Shown here in pieces: positions 50,912 through 59,742 of a DNA stretch of 64,000 bases. Every line of letters starts with the position of its first letter. Position 1 is the first letter of the stretch. Position numbers and translations under genes: made by a program. The DNA is from Rhodoluna limnophila. Its GTDB lineage: Bacteria > Actinomycetota > Actinomycetes > Actinomycetales > Microbacteriaceae. Where the stretch lies: contig NZ_CP040509.1 in the NCBI RefSeq assembly GCF_005845365.1, positions 62,001 to 126,000 of the forward strand. The letters are read 5' to 3'. Below the pieces are notes generated by a model. That model did no database searches. It saw nothing but the letters and a program-made list of their open reading frames with translations, and was not told the origin of the DNA.

Positions 50912-52099
50912 ATGTCTGAACTACGGCAGGTGCGCCCGAAGACCGAGGGTTGGAAGCAGCAAAAAGACGCTGAGGGCAAGCCACTACTGATGTTTGCTGA
51001 GCCAAAGCGCGGCAAACCTCCGGTTCACTTGGTCGACATGACCGCTGAAGAACGCGCTGCCAAAATGAAGGAACTTGGCATGCCGGCCTTCCGTGCCAAG
51101 CAAATTGCCGCCCACTACTTCACCAAATACACCAGCGATCCAGCTGAGATGACTGACCTCCCGGCTGCCGGTCGCGAAGAGTTGGTGGCCGGAATGTTGC
51201 CTCCTCTGCTTACAGAAGTAAAGCGCTTACAGACCGATAACGGTGACACCATCAAGTTCTTGTGGCGCCTATTTGACGGCGCTTTGGTCGAGTCAGTTTT
51301 GATGCGCTACACCGGCCGAATCACCCTCTGTATTTCATCGCAGGCCGGTTGTGGCATGAACTGCCCGTTCTGCGCCACCGGTCAGGCTGGTCTGACCCGC
51401 AACATGTCGGCTGCCGAAATCGTCGAGCAGGTAGTGCGCGCCAACCAGGCAATCGCTGCCGGTGAGCTTGGTGGCAGCAAGGCCAAGCTGGCCGATGCCC
51501 CTTCGCGCGTGACCAACATCGTATTCATGGGTATGGGCGAGCCACTGGCCAACTACTCACGCGTGATGACTGCCGTGCGAACCATGGTTGCCCCGCAGCC
51601 CGAGGGCTTGGGCATGTCTGCTCGCGGTGTGACCGTATCAACCGTTGGTCTGGTTCCGGCCATTAAGAAGCTGGCCGAAGAGAACATCCCGGTGACATTT
51701 GCCCTGTCACTGCACGCACCTGATGACGAGCTGCGCGATGAGTTGATTCCGGTCAACTCAAAGTGGAAGGTCGATGAGGCTCTCGATGCAGCCCGCGCCT
51801 ACTTTGATGCCACCGGCCGCCGAGTCTCGATTGAGTACGCGCTGATCAAAGATATGAACGACCACGCCTGGCGTGCCGATCTGTTGGCCGAAAAGCTCAA
51901 CGCCCGCGGCAAGGGCTGGGTGCACGTAAACCCAATTCCGCTAAACCCAACCCCGGGTTCAATCTGGACTGCCTCGACCCGCGATGTAACCGATGAGTTT
52001 GTGCGCCGCCTCGAAAAAGCCGGTGTGCCAACCACCCTGCGCGACACCCGTGGCAAAGAGATCGACGGCGCATGCGGCCAGCTTGCTGCGGCTGACTAA
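50912..52099 (+). CDS. rlmN: 23S rRNA (adenine-2503-C2)-methyltransferase RlmN
   Basis: This 395-residue radical SAM enzyme methylates A2503 of 23S rRNA and a base of some tRNAs. The cluster motif is CGMNCPFC (about residues 147-154), and the methyl-carrying cysteine is near the C-terminus in [20 protein letters not shown] and [12 protein letters not shown] are conserved family blocks. AGGAG is placed correctly before the ATG. It is a housekeeping gene followed after seven bases by a glycosyltransferase gene on the same strand. Confidence 0.95.
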   Translation: MSELRQVRPKTEGWKQQKDAEGKPLLMFAEPKRGKPPVHLVDMTAEERAAKMKELGMPAFRAKQIAAHYFTKYTSDPAEMTDLPAAGREELVAGMLPPLLTEVKRLQTDNGDTIKFLWRLFDGALVESVLMRYTGRITLCISSQAGCGMNCPFCATGQAGLTRNMSAAEIVEQVVRANQAIAAGELGGSKAKLADAPSRVTNIVFMGMGEPLANYSRVMTAVRTMVAPQPEGLGMSARGVTVSTVGLVPAIKKLAEENIPVTFALSLHAPDDELRDELIPVNSKWKVDEALDAARAYFDATGRRVSIEYALIKDMNDHAWRADLLAEKLNARGKGWVHVNPIPLNPTPGSIWTASTRDVTDEFVRRLEKAGVPTTLRDTRGKEIDGACGQLAAAD

Positions 52100-52106
52100 G
52101 GCCCGC

Positions 52107-53105
52107 ATGAAACCCCTGCTTCGCGCCGGCTACAACCTGCTTTCGCACCCGTTTGCCGCCAAGGTCTCTGATGCTCTGCTCATGGCCAAGTACCACCGTA
52201 TTTCTAGGCCGCAAAGCACCGATGCCAGCACCCCAAAAATCAGCACCCCAAAGATCACCGTGGTCGTGCCGGTCTACAACGTTGAGCGCTACTTGGCCCT
52301 GTGCCTGCAGAGCCTGGTTGCCCAAAACTACCCAAACCTTGGAGTCATCGCGGTAAATGACGGATCAACCGACGGCTCACTAAAGGTTGCGCAGAGCTTT
52401 GCTGGCCAGCTAAATCTGACCATCGTTGATCAAGCCAATGCCGGCCTTGGTGCCGCCCGCAATGCTGGTGTGCGTGCCATTACCGACACCGATTACCTGA
52501 TGTTTTTAGATAGCGATGACGCTCTGACACCAAATGCCCTGCAAGACCTCGCGGCCCAGGCCATCAAGACCGGCAGTGATTTTGTGGTTGGCGACGTCAC
52601 CCGAATCAAGGGCCTTACCCGCATCAAGCGCGTTGATACCCGCCAGGTTTTTGCCAAGGGCACTCTTAGCCGCACCACCTTGGCCCAGCACCCGGCGGCC
52701 ATCCAAGATGTCACAGCCTGGAACCGCCTGTTCAAGTTCAGCTTCTGGCAGCACCATGAGTTTGAGTTTCCGACTGGGGTTTTCTTCGAAGACATGACCC
52801 TGATGACCCGCGCCTACCTAGTCAGCAATTCTTTCGACATCCTGGCCAAGCCGATCTATTTGTGGCGGGTGCGTACCGAGGGCGCCAAGTCAATCACGCA
52901 GCAGACCAACGACACCCAAAAACTGGCCGATCGCCTGCTGTCTTTGCGCCAGATCAAGGCGTTGCTTGAGAGCGGTTTGGCCAGCGGCCGCACCAATCAA
53001 ACCAACATCGATGCCTTCAAGGCGCGCGTGCAAAAACACGACATCAAGTTGTATGAAAATTCTGTGCCCGGCTCGGCCGAACAGTTTGCCGACATCCTCA
53101 GTTAG
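52107..53105 (+). CDS. Family 2 glycosyltransferase
   Basis: This 332-residue protein starts at the ATG at 52107; a frame from 51993 lies inside rlmN and is rejected. The GT-A core reads ITVVVPVYNVERYLALCLQSLVAQ, VNDGSTDGS, NAGLGAARNAGV and the DxD motif FLDSDD. The C-terminal part GVFFEDMTLMTRAYLVSN is typical of teichoic-acid- or capsule-type transferases of this family. It has no membrane helix. It is convergent with galU and probably belongs to the same envelope-glycan function. Confidence 0.88.
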   Translation: MKPLLRAGYNLLSHPFAAKVSDALLMAKYHRISRPQSTDASTPKISTPKITVVVPVYNVERYLALCLQSLVAQNYPNLGVIAVNDGSTDGSLKVAQSFAGQLNLTIVDQANAGLGAARNAGVRAITDTDYLMFLDSDDALTPNALQDLAAQAIKTGSDFVVGDVTRIKGLTRIKRVDTRQVFAKGTLSRTTLAQHPAAIQDVTAWNRLFKFSFWQHHEFEFPTGVFFEDMTLMTRAYLVSNSFDILAKPIYLWRVRTEGAKSITQQTNDTQKLADRLLSLRQIKALLESGLASGRTNQTNIDAFKARVQKHDIKLYENSVPGSAEQFADILS

Positions 53106-53138
53106 TCAGGCAGAAGAGCCGGCACAAAGCCCAGCGCC

Positions 53139-54023
53139 TTATTTATCAGCGATGAACTGCTTCATCCAGGTCAGAAGATCTGCACCTAGACCTTCACGCT
53201 TGGTGGCCAGCTGAATGGTGGCCTTCAGGTACTCAAGCTTGTCGCCGGCGTCGTAGCGCTCACCCGAGAACAGCACGCCAACCACGCCACCAGAGGTCTC
53301 TGGGTTGCGGGCAGCAATTGCCAAGGCGTCAGTCAGCTGAATCTCGCCACCGGCACCAGGCTCAAGGGTTTCAATGATGTCTAGGATTTCTGGGCGCAAA
53401 ATGTAGCGGCCAATTACCGCAAAGTTTGAAGGCGCAACTTCAGCCTTCGGCTTTTCAACAAAGTCAGATACATTCACAATGTCGCCGGTCTGGCCAGCTG
53501 GCTTAACAGAGCCGTACTTGTGAATCTCGGTCATCGGTACTTCGATGAGGGCCACAACGCTGGACTGAGTCTCAACAAAGACTTCGATCATGCGCTCGAG
53601 CAGGTGGCTAGTTTCTTCGATTACGTCGTCACCCAGCAACACGGCAAAAGGCTCGCCGCCTGTGAATGATCGGGCTGCCAAAACAGCGTGGCCAAGACCC
53701 TTGGCTCCACCCTGGCGAACATAGTGGATGTTGCCAAGGTGGGTTGGGTTCTGAACTAGGGCAAGCTTTTCGTCGTCACCCTTTTCTTCTAGTCGAGACT
53801 CGAGGGCCTCGGCTGAGTCAAAGTGGTTCTCGAGCGCATACTTATCGCGCCCGGTTACAAACAGGATGTCTCGGAGGCCGTATCGCACGGCCTCCTCGAC
53901 AACATACTGAATGACTGGCTTATCAACCAAAGGCAGCATCTCTTTAGGCATGGCCTTAGTGGCCGGCAAGAAACGTGTTCCTAGCCCGGCTACCGGGATA
54001 ACTGCTTTGGTTGGAGCCTTCAT
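53139..54023 (-). CDS. galU: UTP-glucose-1-phosphate uridylyltransferase
   Basis: This 294-residue nucleotidyltransferase makes UDP-glucose. The signature VAGLGTRFLPATKAMPKEMLPLVDKPVIQYVVEEA covers residues 12-46, and FVEKPKAEVAP lies near 188. The gene follows the pyruvyltransferase-GT8 gene with no gap (stop 54024, start 54023), so UDP-glucose production and its use in a surface glycan are coupled. Glucose-1-phosphate for this enzyme could come from the sucrose phosphorylase encoded nearby. It ends 33 bases from the convergent GT2 gene. Confidence 0.95.
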   Translation of the reverse strand: MKAPTKAVIPVAGLGTRFLPATKAMPKEMLPLVDKPVIQYVVEEAVRYGLRDILFVTGRDKYALENHFDSAEALESRLEEKGDDEKLALVQNPTHLGNIHYVRQGGAKGLGHAVLAARSFTGGEPFAVLLGDDVIEETSHLLERMIEVFVETQSSVVALIEVPMTEIHKYGSVKPAGQTGDIVNVSDFVEKPKAEVAPSNFAVIGRYILRPEILDIIETLEPGAGGEIQLTDALAIAARNPETSGGVVGVLFSGERYDAGDKLEYLKATIQLATKREGLGADLLTWMKQFIADK

Positions 54024-56594
54024 TTATTTTCCGATCTTCAAACCAAGTTCTTTGGCGTAGCTCTGGAACTCATCCTTGTACAGAGCAAAGCCCTGCTTCC
54101 AAGGCTTGCCCGGGCCAGCCCAGTGAACAATCTGCGGGTTCTTTGAGTAGTCCTGAGTTGGAACATAGTTCCAGTCATCGTTCAGGGCAACCGCGCGGCC
54201 GCGTGACCAGAAGTTCATAACATCCTGGTCGTTTAGGCGTAGCTCTTCTACTAGGTAGAGGTTGCTCTCAACAAAGTTCTCAGCACGCATCTTCTTTAGG
54301 TTCATAACCAAGATGCCCGCGTTGTAGGTATCAGCAGTTAGGTCGCCGGTAGCGTGTGCACGGCGGCGTAGCGCCCATGCCTGCTTAGCTGGCAACTGCA
54401 AGCTGATGCGGGTGATGACGTCGATCAAGCTTGACCAACCATCCAGGCGGCTCTTCTTACCGGCAAAGGCGTAGTCGCCCAGCGCGGTGTCGTAAAGCTC
54501 GCCAACATCTCCGCGAACCAAGATGTCTACGTCTAGGTAAAGCACCTTGTCTAGCTCGGTCAAAACCTGTGGCAAGAACAAGCGGTCAAATGTTGAAACA
54601 GTGATGTGCTTCATCAAGTTGACCTTGCTGCCATAGCTGATGTCAGAGAAGTCGTGGAAGTAGAAGTTCACCGTCGGGAACAAGCTAGCTACCTTGGCAA
54701 AGTAGTCGTCAGAAAGACCGCGAGTCAGAATGTGGGCGTTTACTTCACGCTTGGTGTTCTTCATCATCGATGCAATCACAACGATTAGCTCGTTCTGCAG
54801 GTTCTGGTCACACGCAAACGCAACGTCAACAGCCTTCTTGCCGCGCTTGTTGTCGTTTAGCTTCACAACGTGTGAGTTGAACTTCTTGTAAACCTCAGGA
54901 AGGTCAATTGCTGACTCGCCCAAAGGCTCAAGGTTGGTTGCGTACTGCTCAGCAAACTCAACGTCTGGCTGAACTAGCTCGCGCCAGATCTTCATAACTT
55001 CTTCGTATGACTTGCCCTCAAGAATGTGGCCAACAATAACCTCAAGCTTGTGCTCGATGCCGTGGCGAATCTTGTTGAAGTCAGCCTCGTTTAGGTCTAG
55101 TAGACCCTCGAAGCGAACATCTGAGCGCTTGCCAGGAACAAACTCAACTGGGAGACCCATTGAGCGTGCTGGTAGGTAGCAGTGCAGGCGCTTGGTGATG
55201 ACCTTGCCGTAGTCGGCGTACTTGGCCAACATGCCACGTGCGTCTTCGATGCCCTCAACTAGTGAGAAGCGGCGTACGTAGTCACCGATCTGGATGTAGA
55301 ACCACTTCCACATGAACATGTAGCGGAACTTCATCCACTTACGACCAGCCTCAACAACTGCAAGCTTTGGAATCTTGCCGCCGAAGCGTGCCTTTGGCAG
55401 AACCTGACCAACGGTGGTGGTTACACAGCCAGAGAAGAATGCAGGTACACCCCAGTCGCGCAAGCGGTAAACGGTGGTCCAGTCGCGGCAACCGATTGGG
55501 CCAAACTTCTTTAGCTCAGCGGCAACCTTGGCGTTCAATACGTCTGCGTCCTGAATGTGGAACGAGATCATGATTGGGTTGACGTTCTTTGGGTACGGGA
55601 AGTCAACTTCACCCTTATAAGGGCGGTGCATGAACCAACCGTTAGAGATCAACCAGGTGTTCTCTGGGTATTCGCGGCCCGATGAGTAGTCGCGGTGCAG
55701 CTCAACTGGCTGAACCTTGACCGGGGCCTTACCCTCAATGCGGCGGTGCTTCTGAACGTGTGACTTTAGCTTGGTTAGGTAGCCAGCTAGGTCGCTGCCG
55801 CCTACGTACTCAACGTTCTGAAAACGCAGTAGGTGTGAGATTGCAGCAAGGGTCTGAACGTAGTCACCACGGTTAGATGATGAACGCCAGTAGTCGAGCA
55901 TGTTGTAGTCCATTACCGCAAAGTTCACGGTGTTCTTGAGGGCCTTAACCTGCTTGCCGTCGTCAGCCAGCATCTTGACCCACCAGTCAAGCTCAATAAC
56001 CTCAAGCTCGCTTAGCTTCTTGCGGTTGCTTGGGGTGTCAAGGTTGGCAACCCACTTGCGCACGTCTTTGGTGTGCTGGTTCTTGATGGCAACACGGATT
56101 AGCTGTGCGTAGTCGCTTGGGTTCAAGGTGGTGCCGTTTAGCAGCGAGTCAACCTCGGCAAGGGCCTTCTTAGGCTCTTCCTTTACATAAACGTCAAAGT
56201 ACTCAAAGGTTGCTACGCGCTTGGCTAGGTCAACGCCTGCTTCACGGAAGAAACCGAGTGCTGACTCTGACAAACCGTCGAGGGCCAAGAAGGTACCGAA
56301 CGCCAGTGCACCGAGGGTGCGAGTTGACTCGGTTTCGTAGATGCGCTGTAGCGCACCGCGGGCAGCAACGCGGTTGCCCTTTGGGTAAGTTGAACGAACG
56401 TGAGCAACCAGAATCTCGTCTAGTGGCTTACCTTTTTCAAGCTTCTTGATTAGCTGGGCGTTGATGTCATCTGGGCCCATGAGGAGCAACTTTTCGCTCA
56501 ACTCATTTAGTTTCAGGGTGTAGCGGCGAACCTTGCCGCGCTTTAGTGCGTACTTGCTGGCACGCAGTAAAAAGTCTTTCAAAAGTGACCTCAT
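54024..56594 (-). CDS. Fused polysaccharide pyruvyltransferase / GT8 glycosyltransferase
   Basis: This 856-residue cytoplasmic protein has three regions. Residues 1-250 are helical and repeat-like, with no known domain. Residues about 260-520 match the polysaccharide pyruvyl-transferase family: LISNGWFMHRP, GPIGCRDWTTVYRLRDWGVPAFFSGCVTTTV and ITKRLHCYLPARSMG. Residues about 590-856 are a GT8-type transferase (VDVAFACDQN, YLDVDILVRGDVGELYD with the DxD motif, NAGILVMNLKKMR, LNDQDVMNFW, HWAGPGKPWKQG). It probably builds and decorates a pyruvylated surface polysaccharide. Frame and codon use look uniform throughout, so this is a true fusion. It is directly followed by galU. Confidence 0.85.
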   Translation of the reverse strand: MRSLLKDFLLRASKYALKRGKVRRYTLKLNELSEKLLLMGPDDINAQLIKKLEKGKPLDEILVAHVRSTYPKGNRVAARGALQRIYETESTRTLGALAFGTFLALDGLSESALGFFREAGVDLAKRVATFEYFDVYVKEEPKKALAEVDSLLNGTTLNPSDYAQLIRVAIKNQHTKDVRKWVANLDTPSNRKKLSELEVIELDWWVKMLADDGKQVKALKNTVNFAVMDYNMLDYWRSSSNRGDYVQTLAAISHLLRFQNVEYVGGSDLAGYLTKLKSHVQKHRRIEGKAPVKVQPVELHRDYSSGREYPENTWLISNGWFMHRPYKGEVDFPYPKNVNPIMISFHIQDADVLNAKVAAELKKFGPIGCRDWTTVYRLRDWGVPAFFSGCVTTTVGQVLPKARFGGKIPKLAVVEAGRKWMKFRYMFMWKWFYIQIGDYVRRFSLVEGIEDARGMLAKYADYGKVITKRLHCYLPARSMGLPVEFVPGKRSDVRFEGLLDLNEADFNKIRHGIEHKLEVIVGHILEGKSYEEVMKIWRELVQPDVEFAEQYATNLEPLGESAIDLPEVYKKFNSHVVKLNDNKRGKKAVDVAFACDQNLQNELIVVIASMMKNTKREVNAHILTRGLSDDYFAKVASLFPTVNFYFHDFSDISYGSKVNLMKHITVSTFDRLFLPQVLTELDKVLYLDVDILVRGDVGELYDTALGDYAFAGKKSRLDGWSSLIDVITRISLQLPAKQAWALRRRAHATGDLTADTYNAGILVMNLKKMRAENFVESNLYLVEELRLNDQDVMNFWSRGRAVALNDDWNYVPTQDYSKNPQIVHWAGPGKPWKQGFALYKDEFQSYAKELGLKIGK

Positions 56595-56633
56595 TTTTTT
56601 CGGTTATTCAAGGGTCAAGCATACCGTGAAGGG

Positions 56634-57371
56634 CTATTTATAGGGCTTTGCCTTGATCTCGGACACGTCTAGTCGGTGGGCCTTAAAATCGTTGATTGCC
56701 GCGTCAGATGGGTATCCAATTGCCACCCCGCACAGCAGGCGATACTTCTTTGGCACCTCAAACTCACTGCGCACCACGTCATCCCAGATAGCAACGGCAC
56801 CTTGGGCGCAAGTGCCCAGCCCGCGCGAGTGCGCACTGAGCATCAGGTTTTGCATAAATAGGCCGGCATCCGAGGCCGAAAAAATGTCCAGGCTACTGTG
56901 AACGAAGATAAAAAGTTCGGTCGGGGCGCCAAAGAATTCGTAGTTTTTAGCCCACATCGCATCGCGGCCAACTTTGTCACCGCGTTCTACACCGATGGCC
57001 GAGTAGAGCTCTTTGCCAACCCGCGCGGCACGCCCCTTGAGCTCGGCTGGGTATGGTTTGGCAATCATCCGGTTGCTGGTTGGCAAGCCGTAGCGGGTCA
57101 GTGCCAACTTCAACTTCGGCATCAGGCCACCGACTCGGGCAGCTGACAAAGCAGCCCAGCGCTTCAAAAATTCGGCACTGATTCGGTCGCGCTTCTCGCC
57201 ACTGGCAACGGCAACTAAAAATGGGCGAGTGTTTGACCAGCTGGGGGAGGTGAGGGCATCGGTAATCAATTCATCGATCACGCTCTCGGGCACGGGCGTC
57301 GGCAAAAAATCGCGTGTGGTTCGGCGAGATGCCGCAAAGGCTGAGAACTGCTCCGAGGTAATTTTGGCCAT
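56634..57371 (-). CDS. Nitroreductase family protein
   Basis: This 245-residue FMN-dependent oxidoreductase has SRRTTRDFLPTPVPESVIDELITDALTSPSWSNTRPFLVAVAS at the N-terminus, the usual flavin-binding arginine block, and SAHSRGLGTCAQGAVAIWDD plus LLCGVAIGYPSDAAIN near the C-terminus. A leaderless promoter sets the start: TAGGTT (complement of 57378-57383), six bases, then ATG at 57371, making an ATG two codons earlier unlikely. The substrate is unknown. It is divergent from the flavin monooxygenase-like gene. Confidence 0.88.
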   Translation of the reverse strand: MAKITSEQFSAFAASRRTTRDFLPTPVPESVIDELITDALTSPSWSNTRPFLVAVASGEKRDRISAEFLKRWAALSAARVGGLMPKLKLALTRYGLPTSNRMIAKPYPAELKGRAARVGKELYSAIGVERGDKVGRDAMWAKNYEFFGAPTELFIFVHSSLDIFSASDAGLFMQNLMLSAHSRGLGTCAQGAVAIWDDVVRSEFEVPKKYRLLCGVAIGYPSDAAINDFKAHRLDVSEIKAKPYK

Positions 57372-57377
57372 AGTCAA

Positions 57378-57383
57378 AACCTA
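57378..57383 (-). promoter_or_regulatory. Leaderless -10 box of the nitroreductase gene
   Basis: On the minus strand TAGGTT, then TTGACT, then ATG at 57371. The layout is the same as at the MFS transporter gene (17035-17040), where the hexamer is identical. Confidence 0.55.
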
Positions 57384-57432
57384 CGGCATTCGGTGGGAAC
57401 AAATTCTTGTCAAGTGGTGGTTTACTTATCTC

Positions 57433-58479
57433 GTGAGTATTTCAAAAGACATCAAATTTGGCCTGGACACCTTTGGCGATATGACCAACGACCTTGCCGG
57501 TAACCCACAGTCAGCCGGTGTCGTGCTGCGCAATGTGGTCGAGCAGGCCAAGCTTGCTGACTCGCTGGGCATCGATGCATTCAATGTGGGTGAACACCAC
57601 CGCGATGACTTTGCGGTCTCAGCCCCAGACACCATGCTTGCCGGCATCGCGACCGTAACTAAAAACATCACCCTCGGCACTGGTGTTACCGTGCTGTCGA
57701 GTGAAGACCCAGTGCGGGTTTATCAGCGCTTTGCCACGATTGATGCGCTATCAAATGGCCGCGTCGAGATCACTGCTGGCCGCGGTTCGTTCACCGAGTC
57801 ATTCCCGCTGTTTGGCTATAACCTCAGTGACTACAACGTTCTGTTCGAAGAAAAACTTGAGCTTCTGGTGCAGCTGTGGGGAGAGCAGGCCATCACCTGG
57901 TCGGGCACCACCCGCAGTTCACTGCACAACCAAGAGATCTACCCAAAGACTGATCGCGGCCGCATGGGCATCCGGGTTGGTGTTGGTGGTAGCCCAGAGT
58001 CTGTGATGCGTGCTGCCCGCCTTGGTCTGCCGCTTGCGCTGGCCATCATCGGTGGCGACCCTGCCCGGTTTGCGCCTTTTGCCAACCTTTACCGTCAGCA
58101 GCTCAATGAACTTGGCAAAGAGCAGTTACCCATCTCAATTCACTCACCGGGTCATATTGCCGAAGATGACGAACAGGCGGCCAACGAACTTTGGCCTGCT
58201 TACCTGGCTGGTTTTGGTCGCATTGGCCAAGAACGCGGATGGGCTCCGCCGACTCCGCAGCACTTTATGAGTGAGGTTATTCACGGGTCTGTCTATGCAG
58301 GTTCACCTGAGACTGTTGCCAAGAAGATTGTTCACGCTATTACCTCAGTAGGCGCTCAGCGTTTTGACCTCAAGTACGCTAACGGCCCAATGCCGCATGA
58401 GCGTCTGATGAAGTCAATTGAGCTATACGGTACCGAGGTTATTCCTCGTGTGCGCAAGCTGCTCGAGGCCTTCGAGTAA
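57433..58479 (+). CDS. LLM class flavin-dependent oxidoreductase
   Basis: This luciferase-like monooxygenase family protein has about 348 residues. The mature-looking start is GTG at 57433 (SISKDIKFGLDTFGDM); upstream codons in the frame overlap the divergent nitroreductase promoter. Family blocks are LADSLGIDAFNVGEHHRDDFAVSAPD, NITLGTGVTVLSSEDPVRVYQRFATIDALSNGRVEITAGRGSF and GRMGIRVGVGGSPESVMRAARLGLPLALAIIGG. The substrate is unknown. Its 3' end overlaps the convergent bioQ-like gene by 57 bases. Confidence 0.88.
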   Translation: MSISKDIKFGLDTFGDMTNDLAGNPQSAGVVLRNVVEQAKLADSLGIDAFNVGEHHRDDFAVSAPDTMLAGIATVTKNITLGTGVTVLSSEDPVRVYQRFATIDALSNGRVEITAGRGSFTESFPLFGYNLSDYNVLFEEKLELLVQLWGEQAITWSGTTRSSLHNQEIYPKTDRGRMGIRVGVGGSPESVMRAARLGLPLALAIIGGDPARFAPFANLYRQQLNELGKEQLPISIHSPGHIAEDDEQAANELWPAYLAGFGRIGQERGWAPPTPQHFMSEVIHGSVYAGSPETVAKKIVHAITSVGAQRFDLKYANGPMPHERLMKSIELYGTEVIPRVRKLLEAFE

Positions 58480-59064
58480 CAGCGCAATTCCAAGCTCAAA
58501 CGCCTGGTTGCTCGGCAGTCCAAGGGCTGCGTGCTCTGGGGTCACGGCAGCGGTTCCGCTAACCACGCCCAGGCTGTCGGCCTGAATGCGCTGCTGTTCG
58601 TGCCAAACCTGGCCCAAAATCAGGTGCAAAATTGCGGCCGCTGCTGTCTCGGCAGTCGCGGCATCAAACCCGCCGCCAGTTAGTGCCTTGGTTAATCGTG
58701 CCTGCGCCTGATTGGCACCCAGACCCAAGGCCAGGGTGCTGCTCACAACTTCGGCACCGTCTCTAAAAGCAAGTAGCGCATTGCGCAGTGACTCAGCCTC
58801 TGCGCGGGTCGCGGCTTTCCAATCCAAACCCACACCGATTCCCTGTGCGCGATCGATGATTTCGTCGGCGATGCAGGCCAGCAGGGTTTGTTTATTGGCA
58901 AAGTGCCAGTAGAGCGCACTCGGTTGAACCTCAAGGGTCGCGGCCAATCGGCGCATAGTTAGGTCTGGCAGGCCCAGTTCATCAAGAATCTTCATGGCAG
59001 CAGCCAGTACGTCAGCCCTTGTGTGGCGCAAAGTCTTGCCGTTAGATTCAGTGAAGTTGCTCAT
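58423..59064 (-). CDS. bioQ: TetR family repressor, probably BioQ
   Basis: This 213-residue TetR regulator has the N-terminal HTH GLPDLTMRRLAATLEVQPSALYWHFANKQTLLACIADEI, and its C-terminal domain ends in a helical ligand/dimer region. It is divergent from bioY-bioM-bioN. Between them lie two copies of a GAAC-N3-GTTC palindrome, of the type recognised by BioQ in actinobacteria. It is therefore a likely repressor of biotin uptake. A possible -10 (TAGTAT, complement of 59077-59082) overlaps the operator region, implying autoregulation. The assignment rests on context plus operator; direct similarity was not tested. Confidence 0.75.
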   Translation of the reverse strand: MSNFTESNGKTLRHTRADVLAAAMKILDELGLPDLTMRRLAATLEVQPSALYWHFANKQTLLACIADEIIDRAQGIGVGLDWKAATRAEAESLRNALLAFRDGAEVVSSTLALGLGANQAQARLTKALTGGGFDAATAETAAAAILHLILGQVWHEQQRIQADSLGVVSGTAAVTPEHAALGLPSNQAFELGIALLLEGLEQLAHTRNNLGTV

Positions 59065-59089
59065 TTGATAATCAGCATACTATGCTCTT

Positions 59090-59115
59090 GAACAGTGTTC
59101 AGGTGAACAGCGTTC
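59090..59115. promoter_or_regulatory. Twin BioQ-type operators
   Basis: GAACAGTGTTC (59090-59100) and GAACAGCGTTC (59105-59115) are two palindromes 15 bases apart centre to centre, between the divergent repressor and bioY genes. They lie next to the probable -10 boxes of both (59077-59082 leftward, about 59116 rightward). Confidence 0.75.
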
Positions 59116-59133
59116 TAGAGATGCGGTTCACCG

Positions 59134-59143
59134 CCCCCCCCCC
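59134..59143 (+). other. Run of ten C in the bioY leader
   Basis: A homopolymer of ten C lies 34 bases before the bioY start codon, in the probable 5' leader. It is flanked by GGTTCACCG and CGTTGAACG, which resemble operator halves. Homopolymers of this length slip during replication. Confidence 0.6.
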
Positions 59144-59177
59144 GTTGAACGCCGAAGCAAAATAAGGAGCTCCACCC

Positions 59178-59741
59178 ATGTCAAACCGCAAGCCAATCGA
59201 AGTTCGCGACCTTTCAAAGATTGCTGTTTTTGCTGCGATTATTGCAGTTTTGGGTCTGCCGGGCACCATTCCGCTATTCGGTGGCGCAGTGCCAATTTCT
59301 GCTCAGACCCTGGGCGTCATGCTGGCCGGTGCCGTACTTGGCCCTTGGCGCGGTGCGCTTGCCGTGGTGGTTTTTGAGCTTCTAGTTGCAGCAGGTCTGC
59401 CCCTTCTTGCCGGTGGCCGCGGTGGCTTGGGTGTCTTTGTTGGCCCGACCGTCGGATTCCTAATCGGCTGGATCGTCGGCGCGATTGTGATCGGCCTTAT
59501 CGTTCGTGCTCACCTAGGTAAGCCAAACGTGGTTCGCACTGTCATCGGCTTCATCCTCGGCGGAATCGTGGCCATCTATACTTTCGGTGTTCCGTTCATG
59601 GCACTAATTCTCGGCATTTCATTCACCGAAGCTTTGCTAGGGGCATCAGTATTCTTGATTGGTGACGGTATCAAGGTCGTAATTGCAACAGTTGTAACCC
59701 TCGCGCTTTACCGCGCCTACCCTAAGGCTTTCGCAAAGTAG
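59178..59741 (+). CDS. bioY: Biotin transporter substrate-binding subunit BioY
   Basis: This 187-residue S-component of an energy-coupling-factor importer binds biotin in the membrane. It has six hydrophobic segments and the family block SAQTLGVMLAGAVLGPWRGALAVVVFELLVAAGLPLLAGGRGG. AAGGAG is well placed before the ATG. The ATPase gene bioM begins two bases after its stop and bioN follows, so the operon encodes a complete dedicated BioMNY importer. Regulation by the divergent BioQ-like repressor is likely. Confidence 0.95.
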   Translation: MSNRKPIEVRDLSKIAVFAAIIAVLGLPGTIPLFGGAVPISAQTLGVMLAGAVLGPWRGALAVVVFELLVAAGLPLLAGGRGGLGVFVGPTVGFLIGWIVGAIVIGLIVRAHLGKPNVVRTVIGFILGGIVAIYTFGVPFMALILGISFTEALLGASVFLIGDGIKVVIATVVTLALYRAYPKAFAK

Positions 59742-59742
59742 C

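Noticed and set aside
51217-51233. GTAAAGCGCTTAC as a third sugar operator
   Set aside because: It is inside the rlmN coding region and does not share the TGTAATCG half with the two upstream sites.
57229-57432. An N-terminal extension of the LLM oxidoreductase
   Set aside because: The extension is antisense to the nitroreductase gene and has no match to the family, which begins near the GTG at 57433.
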